DNA from: Hymenobacter nitidus
Lineage (GTDB): Bacteria; Bacteroidota; Bacteroidia; Cytophagales; Hymenobacteraceae
NCBI RefSeq assembly: GCF_020447315.1
Contig: NZ_JAJADQ010000003.1
Span: 248,001-312,000, forward strand
DNA: 64,000 nt
Reading direction: 5' to 3'
This document shows positions 40,836 through 49,296 of this stretch, piece after piece. The notes beneath the pieces are model-generated. The model worked only from the letters and a program-made list of their open reading frames with translations. It ran no database searches and was not told the origin of the DNA. The position numbers were made by a program, and so were the translations under genes. The first letter of the stretch is position 1, and every line of letters starts with the position of its first letter.

Positions 40836-43517
40836 ATGAAAAAGAATATCAGCATTAACCTCCAAGGCCTCATCTTCCACATCGAAGAAGACGGCTACGA
40901 TGTACTGAGCCGCTACCTGGCCGAAGTACGGGCGCACTTTTCCGGCTACCGGGGGCACGAGGAAATCGTGGCCGACATTGAGGCGCGCATCGCCGAGCTG
41001 TTTGCCGCCCGCACCTCCGCCACCAAGCAGGTCATTACCCTGACCGACGTGCAGGAGATGGTCGGCAAGATGGGCCGCGTCAGCGACTTCCAGTCGGCCG
41101 ATGAAGCCGAGGAAGAGGAAGAAGCTCTGGCCGGCGGCCCCGAGGTGTACACTAGCTACGCCAAAGCCGCCGGGGCCACTGCTTCGGCCACAGCCACCGA
41201 CACGGAGCCCAAACGCCTGTACCGCGACATGGCGCACCGCAAGATTGCCGGGGTAGCCGCCGGTATTGCCCGCTACTTCGCCGTCAACCCGCTCTGGATC
41301 CGGCTGGGCTTCCTGACCCTGCTCCTGCTGCCCCCCGTAGCCTTCGACAACCACAACGGCCACAATGACTTCGGGGGCAACTTGTCCGGCTTCTCGCTGC
41401 TTGTTTACATCATTCTTTGGATTGCCCTGCCCAAGCGCTACGACACGATTTCGGCCGAGGATGATCCGACCTTTAAGAAGCTCTACCGCGACACCGATAC
41501 CGGAAAAGTCGGTGGGGTATCCGCTGGCCTGGCGGCTTACTTCAAGGTCGATGTGGTGCTGATTCGGGTGCTGTTCGTGGCCTTCGTCTTTGCCGGCGGC
41601 TTTGCCATCCCACTCTACATTGCCCTCTGGATTCTGCTGCCCGAAGCCAAAACCGTATCCGACCGGATGCGGATGCGCGGCGACGCCCTCACGCTTTCCA
41701 GCCTCGACAGCAACCTGCGCAGCAACCCGGACGGCGACCCCGAAGTGGGCGGCAACAACCGCCCCGTGGGCACCTTTCTGGAGAACTTCTTCCGCAACGT
41801 GCGGCCCTTGCTGAACTTCATCGGCTCGGCCCTGCGCATCTTCATCGGCGTGATGATGACGATAGTGGGCTTCGGCTTCCTGCTCACGCTGCTTATCACC
41901 CTGGGCATTGGCCTGGGCCTGATTCCCGAGTCGCAGAACTTCGTCATCGGCGACATAACGGCCAGTGTGCTGATGAACACCGTGCCTACCTGGGCGCTGC
42001 TGGCCTTCTTCCTGCTGACGGCCATTCCGGCCCTAGCCATGATGCTGGCCGGCCTGGGGCTGCTGCTGCGCCGCTCCATTCTGAGCCGCACCGCCAACCT
42101 GACCATGTTCGGCCTCTGGCTGCTGGGCGTAGTGGGCGTGTCGGTGGCCATGACCCAGATCAGCCGCAACTTCCAGGAGGAAGCCCAGGCCAGCCAGACC
42201 CAGCGCTTCGCCGGTTTCGGTGCCTCGCCCAGCCTGTATCTGGATGCCCGTAGCGTAGACCGCGGCTCCGACCAGTGGGTGAACGTGAAGCTGGCTCCGG
42301 CCGACAGCGGAGCGGCCGTCGAAGTAGAGAAAATCTTCTCCGCCAGCGGCATTACCGAAGAGGAAGCGCGCCAAACGGCCGTGAGCACCATTGCCTACTC
42401 CGTGCGCCAGAGCAACGACTCCACCCTGCTCTTCGACGACCACTTCTCTTTCCGGGCCGGCGCTAAGTTCCGCGGCCAGGACCTGGACGTACTCGTGCGC
42501 CTGCCCCGCGACAAGACCTTCCGCCTCAGCCGCGACTTCTCTTACATGCTCAATGACGAGAATTTCGTGAACGACCAGAAGCCTAACGACCCGGAAAACC
42601 ACCGCTACCGCCTGCGCGGCAACCAGCTGGAGTGCATCGGCTGCACCGGCGAGGACCTGGAAGACGACTTCAGCCGCTTTGAGGACGAGGAAGAAGAAGC
42701 CGCGGAAGCGGACTCGACCGATACCACCGTCAACGTGGATGCCGACGGCGAGAGCTACCGGATTCGGGTGGACACCGACGATGACGAGGACGGCAACGTG
42801 GGCGTTGATATTGACATTGACGACAAAGGCTTCTCGGCCGACCCTAGCCGCTACGGCACCGGCCGCCGCAGCTTCGATGTGCAGGGCTTCCGTAGCATTG
42901 AGGCCAGCGGCGCCTACCGCGTGTATGTGCGGCAGGGTCCCGAGTTCAAAGTGGATGCCGCCGGCTCCGACCGGGACCTGCGCAACCTGCGCGTGGAAAC
43001 CAACGGCGACGAGCTGATGATCCGCACCCGCGACCGGAACTCGTTTATGCCCAGCCTGAGCTTCAACCGCAAGCCCGTACTGATTCGGGTGCAGATGCCC
43101 GACCTAACCAACCTGGACCTCAACGGTGCCTGCGAGGCCAACGTGGCCGGTTTCAAGGACCAGGCCCTGCGCGTCGAGCAGTCGGGGGCGTGCTTCGCCA
43201 AGCTGAACGTGAATGTGCCGCGCCTGGACCTGGACCTGAACGGCGCCTGCCGCGCCGACCTGCGCGGCTCGGCCACCGACCTGAACGTGGAAAGCTCCGG
43301 TGCCTGCTCGGTGCAGGCCCTGCGCATGACCACCCAAACCGCCGACTTCGACCTGGCCGGTATGAGCAAGGCCCGGGTGAATGTGGCCAACCGCCTACGG
43401 GCGGAGCTCAGCGGCGCCAGCCGGGTAGAGTACGCCGGCTCGCCCAGTCGGATTCAGAAAGATCTGTCAGGCTCCTCGCGCGTCGTGCGTCTGAAAGGCA
43501 ACGACACCAACGAGTAG
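40836..43517 (+). CDS. Double-PspC membrane protein with DUF2807 (head-GIN) domain
   Basis: An 893-aa membrane protein from ATG 40836 (MKKNISINLQGLIFHIEEDG); an N-terminal cytoplasmic domain of about 90 residues with ARIAELFAAR precedes two PspC domains at about 127-190 (RLYRDMAHRKIAGVAAGIAR) and 215-275 (KLYRDTDTGKVGGVSAGLAA). Three to four membrane segments follow at about 325-450. An acidic, low-complexity linker (DDEDGNVGVDIDIDDKGF) leads to a C-terminal DUF2807 beta-helix at about 677-890 (RSFDVQGFRSIEASGAYRVY). PspC relates to phage-shock envelope stress response. DUF2807 is thought to be exported and adhesive, so the C-terminus probably faces the periplasm. It forms an operon with padR. 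Confidence 0.88.
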   Translation: MKKNISINLQGLIFHIEEDGYDVLSRYLAEVRAHFSGYRGHEEIVADIEARIAELFAARTSATKQVITLTDVQEMVGKMGRVSDFQSADEAEEEEEALAGGPEVYTSYAKAAGATASATATDTEPKRLYRDMAHRKIAGVAAGIARYFAVNPLWIRLGFLTLLLLPPVAFDNHNGHNDFGGNLSGFSLLVYIILWIALPKRYDTISAEDDPTFKKLYRDTDTGKVGGVSAGLAAYFKVDVVLIRVLFVAFVFAGGFAIPLYIALWILLPEAKTVSDRMRMRGDALTLSSLDSNLRSNPDGDPEVGGNNRPVGTFLENFFRNVRPLLNFIGSALRIFIGVMMTIVGFGFLLTLLITLGIGLGLIPESQNFVIGDITASVLMNTVPTWALLAFFLLTAIPALAMMLAGLGLLLRRSILSRTANLTMFGLWLLGVVGVSVAMTQISRNFQEEAQASQTQRFAGFGASPSLYLDARSVDRGSDQWVNVKLAPADSGAAVEVEKIFSASGITEEEARQTAVSTIAYSVRQSNDSTLLFDDHFSFRAGAKFRGQDLDVLVRLPRDKTFRLSRDFSYMLNDENFVNDQKPNDPENHRYRLRGNQLECIGCTGEDLEDDFSRFEDEEEEAAEADSTDTTVNVDADGESYRIRVDTDDDEDGNVGVDIDIDDKGFSADPSRYGTGRRSFDVQGFRSIEASGAYRVYVRQGPEFKVDAAGSDRDLRNLRVETNGDELMIRTRDRNSFMPSLSFNRKPVLIRVQMPDLTNLDLNGACEANVAGFKDQALRVEQSGACFAKLNVNVPRLDLDLNGACRADLRGSATDLNVESSGACSVQALRMTTQTADFDLAGMSKARVNVANRLRAELSGASRVEYAGSPSRIQKDLSGSSRVVRLKGNDTNE

Positions 43518-43627
43518 CACTTTTCAACAACACACTGACAGACAACACGCTACTCCATTTACCAATGCTTTCACGCGGTGCTCACCGAGCAGCGCGCCTC
43601 CTTGGCATTATTATTACGGCTAGCCGT

Positions 43628-43668
43628 ATGCCGGTCAGGCAACCCTTTGGGGCTGGCCGGCATCTTTC
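43628..43668. terminator. Terminator after the PspC gene
   Basis: ATGCCGGTCAGGC / GGCTGGCCGGCAT pairs at 12 of 13 positions (one G-U pair), with a 10-nt loop and a weak T tail. It lies between convergent genes. Confidence 0.55.
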
Positions 43669-43696
43669 CCGCAACAACACACGAGTTTGGGTTTAC

Positions 43697-45133
43697 TTAT
43701 AGGTGAGAGAACGAGTGACCCGGAGGAAGACCTTTTGCCTGTCCGAGCTGCAACAGGTAGGCATAGGCTTCCTCCATCTCGTTGCGGATTTTGCCGTCCA
43801 GAATGGCTTCCAGCACCGCCTCTTTCAGCTCGCCCACCTCGCGTGAGGGCTTCAAGCCAAAGGTTTCCATGATGACTTCGCCGGTAATAACCGGCTTGAA
43901 GTTGCGCAGATGGTCTTTGGCCTCTACTTCCTTTAACTTCTCTTCCACCAATCCGAAGTTGCGCAAATAGCGCTCTTTGCGTTGGTGGTCTTTGCTTGTA
44001 ATATCGGCCCGGCACAGCAGCATCAGCCGGTCGATGTCGTCGCCGGCCTCGAACAGCAGGCGGCGCACGGCCGAGTCGGTCACAGTTTCCTTCACCAGGG
44101 CAATGGGCCGCAGGTGCAGGCGCACCAGCTTTTGCACCATGCGCATCTCCTCGCCCAGGGGCAGTTTCAGATCCGTGAAAATACCGGGTACCCAGCGCGC
44201 CCCCTTGTCTTCATGACCGTGGAAGGTCCAGCCTACCTTTTTATCGTAGCGCTTGGTAGCGGGCTTGGCAATGTCGTGCAGAATGGCCGCCCAGCGCAGC
44301 CACAGGTCGCCGCCGGCCGCCACCACGTTGTCGAGCACCTGCAGGGTGTGGTAAAAGTTGTCCTTGTGGGCATGATTCCCCACTTTCTCCACGCCGTAGA
44401 GCAGAGCCATCTTCGGAAAAATGAGCTGCAGCAGGCCGGTCTGAAACAGCAGCTTGAAGCCGTAGCTAGGCTTGGGGGCGTTAATAATCTTGTTCAGCTC
44501 GTCGGTGATGCGCTCCTGCGACACAATCTTGATGCGGTCCTTGTTGCGGGCAATGGCATCGTAAGTGTCGGGCTCGATGTCGAAGTCGAGCTGGGTGGCA
44601 AAGCGTACGGCCCGCATCATGCGTAGCGGGTCGTCGGAGAAGGTAATATCGGGGTCGAGCGGAGTACGAATGATTTTCTGCTCCAAGTCGCGCATGCCCT
44701 CGTAGCGGTCCACGAGCGTACCGAAATCATCCGGGTTCAGGCTCAGGGCCAGGGCATTGATGGTGAAGTCGCGGCGGGCCAGGTCTTCCTCCAGGGTGCC
44801 GGCTTCTACCTCGGGCTTGCGGCTCTCGGCCCGGTAGCTTTCCTTGCGGGCGCCCACAAACTCCAGCTCCACGGTTTCGGTGGGCAGCATGGCCGTCCCG
44901 AAGTTCTTAAACACCGTCACGCGGGGCTTGCCCGGCAGCTTGCGCCCCACGGCCTGAGCCAGCTTGATTCCGTCGCCCACGCACACCACGTCCACATCCT
45001 TGCTGGGCCGCACCAGGGCCAAGTCCCGCACGAAGCCCCCGATGACGTAGGCCGGGTAGCCCAGCTCACCGGCCGCCTCGGCAATGGTACGAAACAACGG
45101 ATTTTCGGGAAGCTGGGGCGTTTTCATAGGCAT
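43697..45133 (-). CDS. CCA tRNA nucleotidyltransferase with HD domain
   Basis: Adds or repairs the 3' CCA of tRNA. It has 478 aa from ATG 45133 (MPMKTPQLPENPLF); ATG 45127 and a TTG at 45145 are alternatives. The nucleotidyltransferase head contains GGFVRDL and the metal site DVDVV, then RRDFTINALALSLNPDDFG and the conserved DPDITFSDDPLRMMRAVRF. A C-terminal HD domain (ILHDIAKPATKRYDKKVGW) follows, as in class II CCA enzymes with phosphohydrolase activity. The gene is likely single, and a TACCTTTG element precedes it on the minus strand. Confidence 0.92.
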   Translation of the reverse strand: MPMKTPQLPENPLFRTIAEAAGELGYPAYVIGGFVRDLALVRPSKDVDVVCVGDGIKLAQAVGRKLPGKPRVTVFKNFGTAMLPTETVELEFVGARKESYRAESRKPEVEAGTLEEDLARRDFTINALALSLNPDDFGTLVDRYEGMRDLEQKIIRTPLDPDITFSDDPLRMMRAVRFATQLDFDIEPDTYDAIARNKDRIKIVSQERITDELNKIINAPKPSYGFKLLFQTGLLQLIFPKMALLYGVEKVGNHAHKDNFYHTLQVLDNVVAAGGDLWLRWAAILHDIAKPATKRYDKKVGWTFHGHEDKGARWVPGIFTDLKLPLGEEMRMVQKLVRLHLRPIALVKETVTDSAVRRLLFEAGDDIDRLMLLCRADITSKDHQRKERYLRNFGLVEEKLKEVEAKDHLRNFKPVITGEVIMETFGLKPSREVGELKEAVLEAILDGKIRNEMEEAYAYLLQLGQAKGLPPGHSFSHL

Positions 45134-45152
45134 GGCAAAAGTCAAACGGCCG

Positions 45153-45160
45153 CAAAGGTA
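45153..45160 (-). promoter_or_regulatory. Candidate -7 promoter element of the CCA enzyme gene
   Basis: TACCTTTG on the minus strand, about 19 bp before ATG 45133. No TTG is seen at the expected spacing. Confidence 0.4.
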
Positions 45161-45210
45161 GCTTTTTAATGTGCTGATGTGGTTGAATGTGAGTAATGTG
45201 CTGAACTCGT

Positions 45211-45365
45211 GTCATTGCGAACGAAGAGCGGCCATCCGTCCTCTGCGCAGTACGACCTGCCCTTCTACCACAAAGCCCTTTCCCATTAGCAACAGGAACG
45301 GGCTTTTCACATTAGAAGGCTCGGTACATTTCAGCGGACGGATTGCTTCGTGCCTCGCAAGGACG
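45211..45365. repeat. Interspersed inverted-repeat element R5 with terminator core
   Basis: Left arm GTCATTGCGAACGAAGAGCG and right arm (reverse complement) GTCCTTGCGAGGCACGAAGC, both followed by a CCGTCC box. The inner hairpin AAAGCCCTTTCC / GGAACGGGCTTT has one mismatch. It lies downstream of the TsaC-like gene. Confidence 0.7.
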
Positions 45366-45404
45366 CATTTCGCATATTCCCCACATTTAACCACGTTCTC
45401 TACA

Positions 45405-45998
45405 TCAGCCCCGCACCACTTCCAGGCCACCATCGGGCAGCACCCGCACTACTTTGGATGGCTGGCTGCGCGTGTCATCCTCTTGGCGCCAGCTTACCAC
45501 GTAGTCGGCAGCCCGCACGATGGCCGGGCTGACTTCCGTGTACACGGCCGGCGTAGGCTCGCCGCTGAGGTTGGCCGAGGTGGATACCAGCCCGTGGCCC
45601 AGGCGGCGCACTACTTTGCGGGTAAACTCGTCCTGCAGCACCACCCGCAGGCCCACCGTGCCGTCCGGGGCCAGCAGGTTGGGAGCCAAATGGCGGCTGC
45701 CTTGCACGATATAGGTAGTGGGCCGCTCCTGGGCCGCCAGCAGCTCGGCCAGATTGGGCGGCACCACGGCGGCGTACTTGGCAAACATAGCCTCGTCGGC
45801 CACCAGCACGATACAGCCTTTCTCGGCCGGCCGGTTCTTTATCTTATAAAGCTTCTCCACGGCCGGCGGCACTTCCGCGTCGCAGCCCAGGCCCCATACC
45901 GTGTCGGTGGGGTACAGAATTACCTGCTGGAGCAAAAGCGCATCGACGGCGGCATCTACCTCCTGGCGGAAGAAGTTGCTGTTGGTGTTATTAGTCAT
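45405..45998 (-). CDS. tsaC: L-threonylcarbamoyladenylate synthase (TsaC/Sua5/YrdC family)
   Basis: Makes the threonylcarbamoyl-AMP used for the t6A modification at position 37 of ANN-decoding tRNAs. It has 197 aa. YrdC-family motifs are present: YPTDTVWGLGCDA near the start, KIKNRPAEKGCIVLVAD, TYIVQGSRHLAPNLL, VGLRVV, and LVSTSANLSGEPTP. It lacks the C-terminal Sua5 domain and is thus TsaC-like. It is downstream of the epimerase gene, whose stop overlaps its start by 8 bp, so both are read as one transcript. Confidence 0.93.
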   Translation of the reverse strand: MTNNTNSNFFRQEVDAAVDALLLQQVILYPTDTVWGLGCDAEVPPAVEKLYKIKNRPAEKGCIVLVADEAMFAKYAAVVPPNLAELLAAQERPTTYIVQGSRHLAPNLLAPDGTVGLRVVLQDEFTRKVVRRLGHGLVSTSANLSGEPTPAVYTEVSPAIVRAADYVVSWRQEDDTRSQPSKVVRVLPDGGLEVVRG

Positions 45999-46410
45999 GG
46001 GTGGTGGGGCTGATGGTCTGGCAAAGCTCTACCAATACGCCGGCCGCACTTTTGGGATGCACAAAGCACACCAGCTTGTTGTCGGCGCCGCGCTTGGGCT
46101 CTTCGTTCAGCAGCGTGAAGCCTTCCTGCCGCAGGCGCGTCATTTCGGCCCGGATGTCGGCTACCTCGAAGGCTACGTGGTGAATTCCCTCCGGCTTTTT
46201 TTCCAGGAACTTGGTAATGGCACTCTCGGGCGAGGTGCCGGCCAGCAGCTCGATTTTGGAGCCACCCACCTGGAAAAACACCGTATCCACGGCCTCACTG
46301 GCTACGTGCTCCTTCTTATAGGGCCCTTGCCCGAGCAGCTTTGTGTAAAGGTCGGTGGCCGCGTCGAGGTCGTGCACGGCCAGGCCGAGATGTTCAAGAT
46401 TGGTAAACAT
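45991..46410 (-). CDS. mce: Methylmalonyl-CoA epimerase
   Basis: Interconverts the (R) and (S) forms of methylmalonyl-CoA between propionyl-CoA carboxylation and the mutase. It has 139 aa and a vicinal oxygen chelate fold: LEHLGLAVHDLDAATDLYTK with the first metal His, KIELLAGTSPES, EGIHHVAFEVADIRAEM with the second His, and the final Glu in GVLVELCQ. Start ATG 46410. It forms an overlapping pair with the TsaC-like gene and is divergent from iscS. Confidence 0.93.
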   Translation of the reverse strand: MFTNLEHLGLAVHDLDAATDLYTKLLGQGPYKKEHVASEAVDTVFFQVGGSKIELLAGTSPESAITKFLEKKPEGIHHVAFEVADIRAEMTRLRQEGFTLLNEEPKRGADNKLVCFVHPKSAAGVLVELCQTISPTTHD

Positions 46411-46454
46411 GAAAGTTGGGGTGGGAAGCTGATGGAGGCTATTTGGAATATATC

Positions 46455-46462
46455 TACTTTTG
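46455..46462 (+). promoter_or_regulatory. Candidate -7 promoter element of iscS
   Basis: TACTTTTG matches TAnnTTTG, about 110 bp before iscS. No TTG at the right spacing was found. The copy is followed by CAAAGTA in opposite orientation, giving a near-palindrome. Confidence 0.35.
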
Positions 46463-46573
46463 TGGGGGCAAAGTAAAACCAGTTCGCCGGTTTTCGTGTT
46501 CTACCTGCGAATCATTCTCCACTAGGATTCGCCTGCTTACTCTGGTTTTTCGCTGATTTACATACTCCGAGCC

Positions 46574-47788
46574 ATGCTCAAGCTACCTATTTACCTCGAC
46601 AACAACGCTACCACTCCGCTGGATCCACGCGTGTTGGAGGCCATGATGCCCTACCTGACCGAGGTGTTCGGCAACGCCGCTTCCCGCAACCACCCCTTCG
46701 GCTGGGCCGCGGAAGAAGCCGTTGACTACGCCCGTGAGCAGATTGCTTCGCTGATCAACTGCGACTCCAAGGAAATCATTTTCACCTCGGGTGCTACCGA
46801 GTCCGACAACCTGGGCATCAAAGGGGTGTTTGAGATGTACGCCCAGAAGGGCAACCACATCATCACGGCTACCACCGAGCACAAAGCTGTGCTCGACACC
46901 TGCAAGCACATCGAGAAGCTGGGCGGCCGCGTTACCTACCTGCCCGTCAACGAGGAAGGCCTCATCAGCCTCGCCGACCTGGAAGCAGCCATGACGCCCC
47001 AGACCATTCTGGTCACCATCATGTACGGCAACAACGAAACCGGCACCATTCAGCCGATTCGCGAAATTGCCGCCATTGCCCACAAGCACGGCGCCCTGTT
47101 TATGACCGATGGCACGCAAGCTGTGGGTAAGATTCCGGTGGACGTTATTGCCGACGGTATCGACATTATGGCTTTCACGGCCCACAAGATGTACGGCCCC
47201 AAAGGTGTGGGTGGCCTGTATGTGCGCCGCAAGAACCCCCGGGTGAAGGTAACGGCTCAGATGGACGGCGGCGGCCACGAGCGTGGTATGCGCTCCGGCA
47301 CCTTGAACGTCCCCGGCATCGTGGGTCTCGGCAAAGCCTGTGAGCTGGCCCGCCTGGAAATGGCGGCCGACACGGCCCGCCTCTCGGCTCTGCGCGATAA
47401 GCTGGAGCGTGAGCTGCTGACGCTGGAAGAAAGCTACGTGAACGGCTCGCGCGAGCACCGCCTGCCCCACGTGACCAACATCTCCTTTAAGTATGTGGAA
47501 GGCGAGGGCCTGATGATGGGCGTAAAAGACTTGGCGGTTTCGTCGGGCTCGGCCTGCACCTCGGCCTCCTTGGAGCCTTCCTACGTATTAAAGGCCCTGG
47601 GTCTGAGCGACGACTTGGCCCACAGCTCCCTGCGTTTTGGCCTGAGCCGCTTTACCACCGAAGAGCAGATCGACTATGCCATCGGCCACGTAAAGGAGGC
47701 TGTAACCAAGCTCCGCGAAATGTCGCCCCTGTGGGAGATGTTCAAGGAAGGCATCGACCTCAGCAAGATTGAGTGGGCTGAGCATTAA
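46574..47788 (+). CDS. iscS: Cysteine desulfurase IscS
   Basis: Pyridoxal-phosphate enzyme that takes sulfur from cysteine for Fe-S clusters and tRNA thiolation. It has 404 aa. The PLP lysine lies in [12 protein letters not shown] at about residue 205. The flexible loop cysteine lies in [15 protein letters not shown] at about residue 328, as in E. coli IscS. Other motifs: [12 protein letters not shown] at the start, TSGATESDN, and [15 protein letters not shown] [12 protein letters not shown]. The C-terminus ([10 protein letters not shown]) resembles the IscU-contact tail. iscU follows 93 bp later, so this is an isc-type cluster without IscR, HscAB or Fdx in the window. Confidence 0.96.
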   Translation: MLKLPIYLDNNATTPLDPRVLEAMMPYLTEVFGNAASRNHPFGWAAEEAVDYAREQIASLINCDSKEIIFTSGATESDNLGIKGVFEMYAQKGNHIITATTEHKAVLDTCKHIEKLGGRVTYLPVNEEGLISLADLEAAMTPQTILVTIMYGNNETGTIQPIREIAAIAHKHGALFMTDGTQAVGKIPVDVIADGIDIMAFTAHKMYGPKGVGGLYVRRKNPRVKVTAQMDGGGHERGMRSGTLNVPGIVGLGKACELARLEMAADTARLSALRDKLERELLTLEESYVNGSREHRLPHVTNISFKYVEGEGLMMGVKDLAVSSGSACTSASLEPSYVLKALGLSDDLAHSSLRFGLSRFTTEEQIDYAIGHVKEAVTKLREMSPLWEMFKEGIDLSKIEWAEH

Positions 47789-47881
47789 TAGCTTGGTTTA
47801 GGGCTAGTGGTTTTGGGTTGTTATTCAACCGAAGCCAACGCCCGAAAACAAGCAACCAACAACAGAAAACCAAACAAAGCC

Positions 47882-48298
47882 ATGGCTTACTCCGATAAAG
47901 TTATCGACCATTACAGCAACCCCCGCAACGTGGGCACGCTGGACAAAAGCAAGAAGAACGTAGGTACCGGCCTGGTCGGCGCGCCTGAGTGCGGCGACGT
48001 AATGCGCCTGCAGATTGAAGTAGACGAAACGACCAATACCATCACCGACGCCAAGTTCAAAACCTTCGGCTGCGGCTCGGCTATTGCTTCTTCGTCGCTT
48101 GCTACTGAGTGGCTGAAGGGCAAAACCGTGGACGAGGCTTTGGCCATCGACAACATGGAAATTGTGGAAGAGCTGGCCTTGCCGCCCGTTAAAATCCACT
48201 GCTCGGTACTGGCTGAGGATGCCATCAAGTCGGCTATTAACGACTACCGCGTGAAAAACGGCATGCCTGCCCTGGAAGAGTCGAAAGCTCACCACTAG
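47882..48298 (+). CDS. iscU: Iron-sulfur cluster scaffold IscU
   Basis: Scaffold on which Fe-S clusters are built with sulfur from IscS. It has 138 aa from ATG 47882 (MAYSDKVIDHYSNPRN). The three cluster cysteines are in GAPECGDVM (with the adjacent Asp), KTFGCGSAIASSSLA and PPVKIHCSVLAEDA. The LPPVK motif recognised by the HscA chaperone is present. A perfect 18-bp inverted repeat lies 17 bp after the stop, before an unknown gene. Confidence 0.96.
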   Translation: MAYSDKVIDHYSNPRNVGTLDKSKKNVGTGLVGAPECGDVMRLQIEVDETTNTITDAKFKTFGCGSAIASSSLATEWLKGKTVDEALAIDNMEIVEELALPPVKIHCSVLAEDAIKSAINDYRVKNGMPALEESKAHH

Positions 48299-48315
48299 TA
48301 GCACCCCGAACACGG

Positions 48316-48361
48316 AGAAGTGAGAAGTCGGCCGAAGTATTGGGGCCGACTTCTCACTTCT
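48316..48361. promoter_or_regulatory. Inverted repeat in the isc cluster (RNA hairpin)
   Basis: Perfect 18-bp inverted repeat AGAAGTGAGAAGTCGGCC with a 10-nt loop and no T run after it. It may be a processing or stabilising hairpin between iscU and the next gene rather than a full terminator. Confidence 0.55.
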
Positions 48362-48387
48362 GAGTTCTACCCTCATCCTTCTAGGCA

Positions 48388-48795
48388 ATGGAAGTTTCGC
48401 CCGATATTCACGTCGAGAGCAGCCGCATTCAGAAACAGATTGAAGACCACCTGGGCATGGGCCCGGGCAACCTGCTGTTCGAATACCGGCAGTTGGACGG
48501 CTTGGTTCGCCTGGATCTGATTACCGTTAATCCGCGCCACCACCAAAGCTTCCTGTTCCGCTACGAGGAAGGCTACGACAAGCTCGATGCCCTGCGCAAG
48601 ATGCTGACCTACGTGCAGCGCCTGCGCGACACGGAAAGCTCCTACACCATTCAGTGGCGCACCCACGGCGACAAAGAGCTGCAGACCTCCTACTTCCGGG
48701 CCCACAATGCCTACGAGGCGCTCGACAAACTGTATTACGGGCGCGACCTGAACACGATTACAGTATTCAGTGTTGTGCTTAACCCCTCTTCCTAG
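48388..48795 (+). CDS. Uncharacterised protein in the isc cluster
   Basis: A 135-aa soluble protein (MEVSPDIHVESSRIQKQIED). It has no cysteines typical of Fe-S scaffolds, no signal peptide and no known domain that I recognise. It looks alpha/beta, with a helix-rich middle (DKLDALRKMLTYVQRLRDTE) and a final beta strand (TITVFSVVLNPSS). Codon use and GC match its neighbours, so it is not a recent arrival. Its place between iscU and iscA on the same strand suggests a role in Fe-S assembly or its regulation, though the 90-100-bp gaps on both sides also allow independent expression. Confidence 0.65.
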   Translation: MEVSPDIHVESSRIQKQIEDHLGMGPGNLLFEYRQLDGLVRLDLITVNPRHHQSFLFRYEEGYDKLDALRKMLTYVQRLRDTESSYTIQWRTHGDKELQTSYFRAHNAYEALDKLYYGRDLNTITVFSVVLNPSS

Positions 48796-48893
48796 ATAGG
48801 AGGTTTCCGGAATCTCGCGGGCGTTTTTTGTGTTACACAAACGGCACGTAGATCTTCCTGCACGAATTTTCAGCCTTCCAGTTCCCCATAGTC

Positions 48894-49220
48894 ATGATTA
48901 CTGTTTCAGATAAAGCCAAGGAAAAAGTAGAGCGCCTGATGACAGATGCTCAGCTCGATGAAACCTACCGTTTGCGTGCTTCCGTCGCGGGCGGCGGCTG
49001 CTCGGGGCTTTCCTATAAGCTCGACTTCGACAACGAGGTGAAGCCCATGGACCAGGAGTTTGAAGACAAGGGTGTGCGCGTGGTAGTCGACATGAAAAGC
49101 TTCTTGTACCTGGCCGGCACCCAGCTCGACTTCTCGGATGGGCTCAACGGCAAGGGCTTCTATTTCGACAACCCCAATGCTTCGCGCACCTGCGGCTGCG
49201 GTGAAAGCTTCTCGGTGTAG
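48894..49220 (+). CDS. iscA: Iron-sulfur cluster carrier protein IscA/ErpA family
   Basis: A-type carrier that receives and passes on Fe-S clusters. It has 108 aa. The three conserved cysteines are in VAGGGCSGLSYKLDF and in the C-terminal ASRTCGCGESFSV. The segment DMKSFLYLAGTQLDF is typical. It follows the unknown gene after 98 bp and ends before a strong bidirectional terminator, so it closes the isc cluster. Confidence 0.95.
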   Translation: MITVSDKAKEKVERLMTDAQLDETYRLRASVAGGGCSGLSYKLDFDNEVKPMDQEFEDKGVRVVVDMKSFLYLAGTQLDFSDGLNGKGFYFDNPNASRTCGCGESFSV

Positions 49221-49241
49221 CTCAGCATTTTTTCAGCCAAC

Positions 49242-49274
49242 AAAAAGGCCTCCCCAAATGGGGAGGCCTTTTTT
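49242..49274. terminator. Bidirectional terminator between iscA and a T9SS substrate gene
   Basis: Perfect stem AAAAAGGCCTCCCC / GGGGAGGCCTTTTT with a short AAAT centre, between convergent stops at 49220 and 49297. Confidence 0.88.
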
Positions 49275-49296
49275 ATTTTGGGTAGTACCAGGCTTT

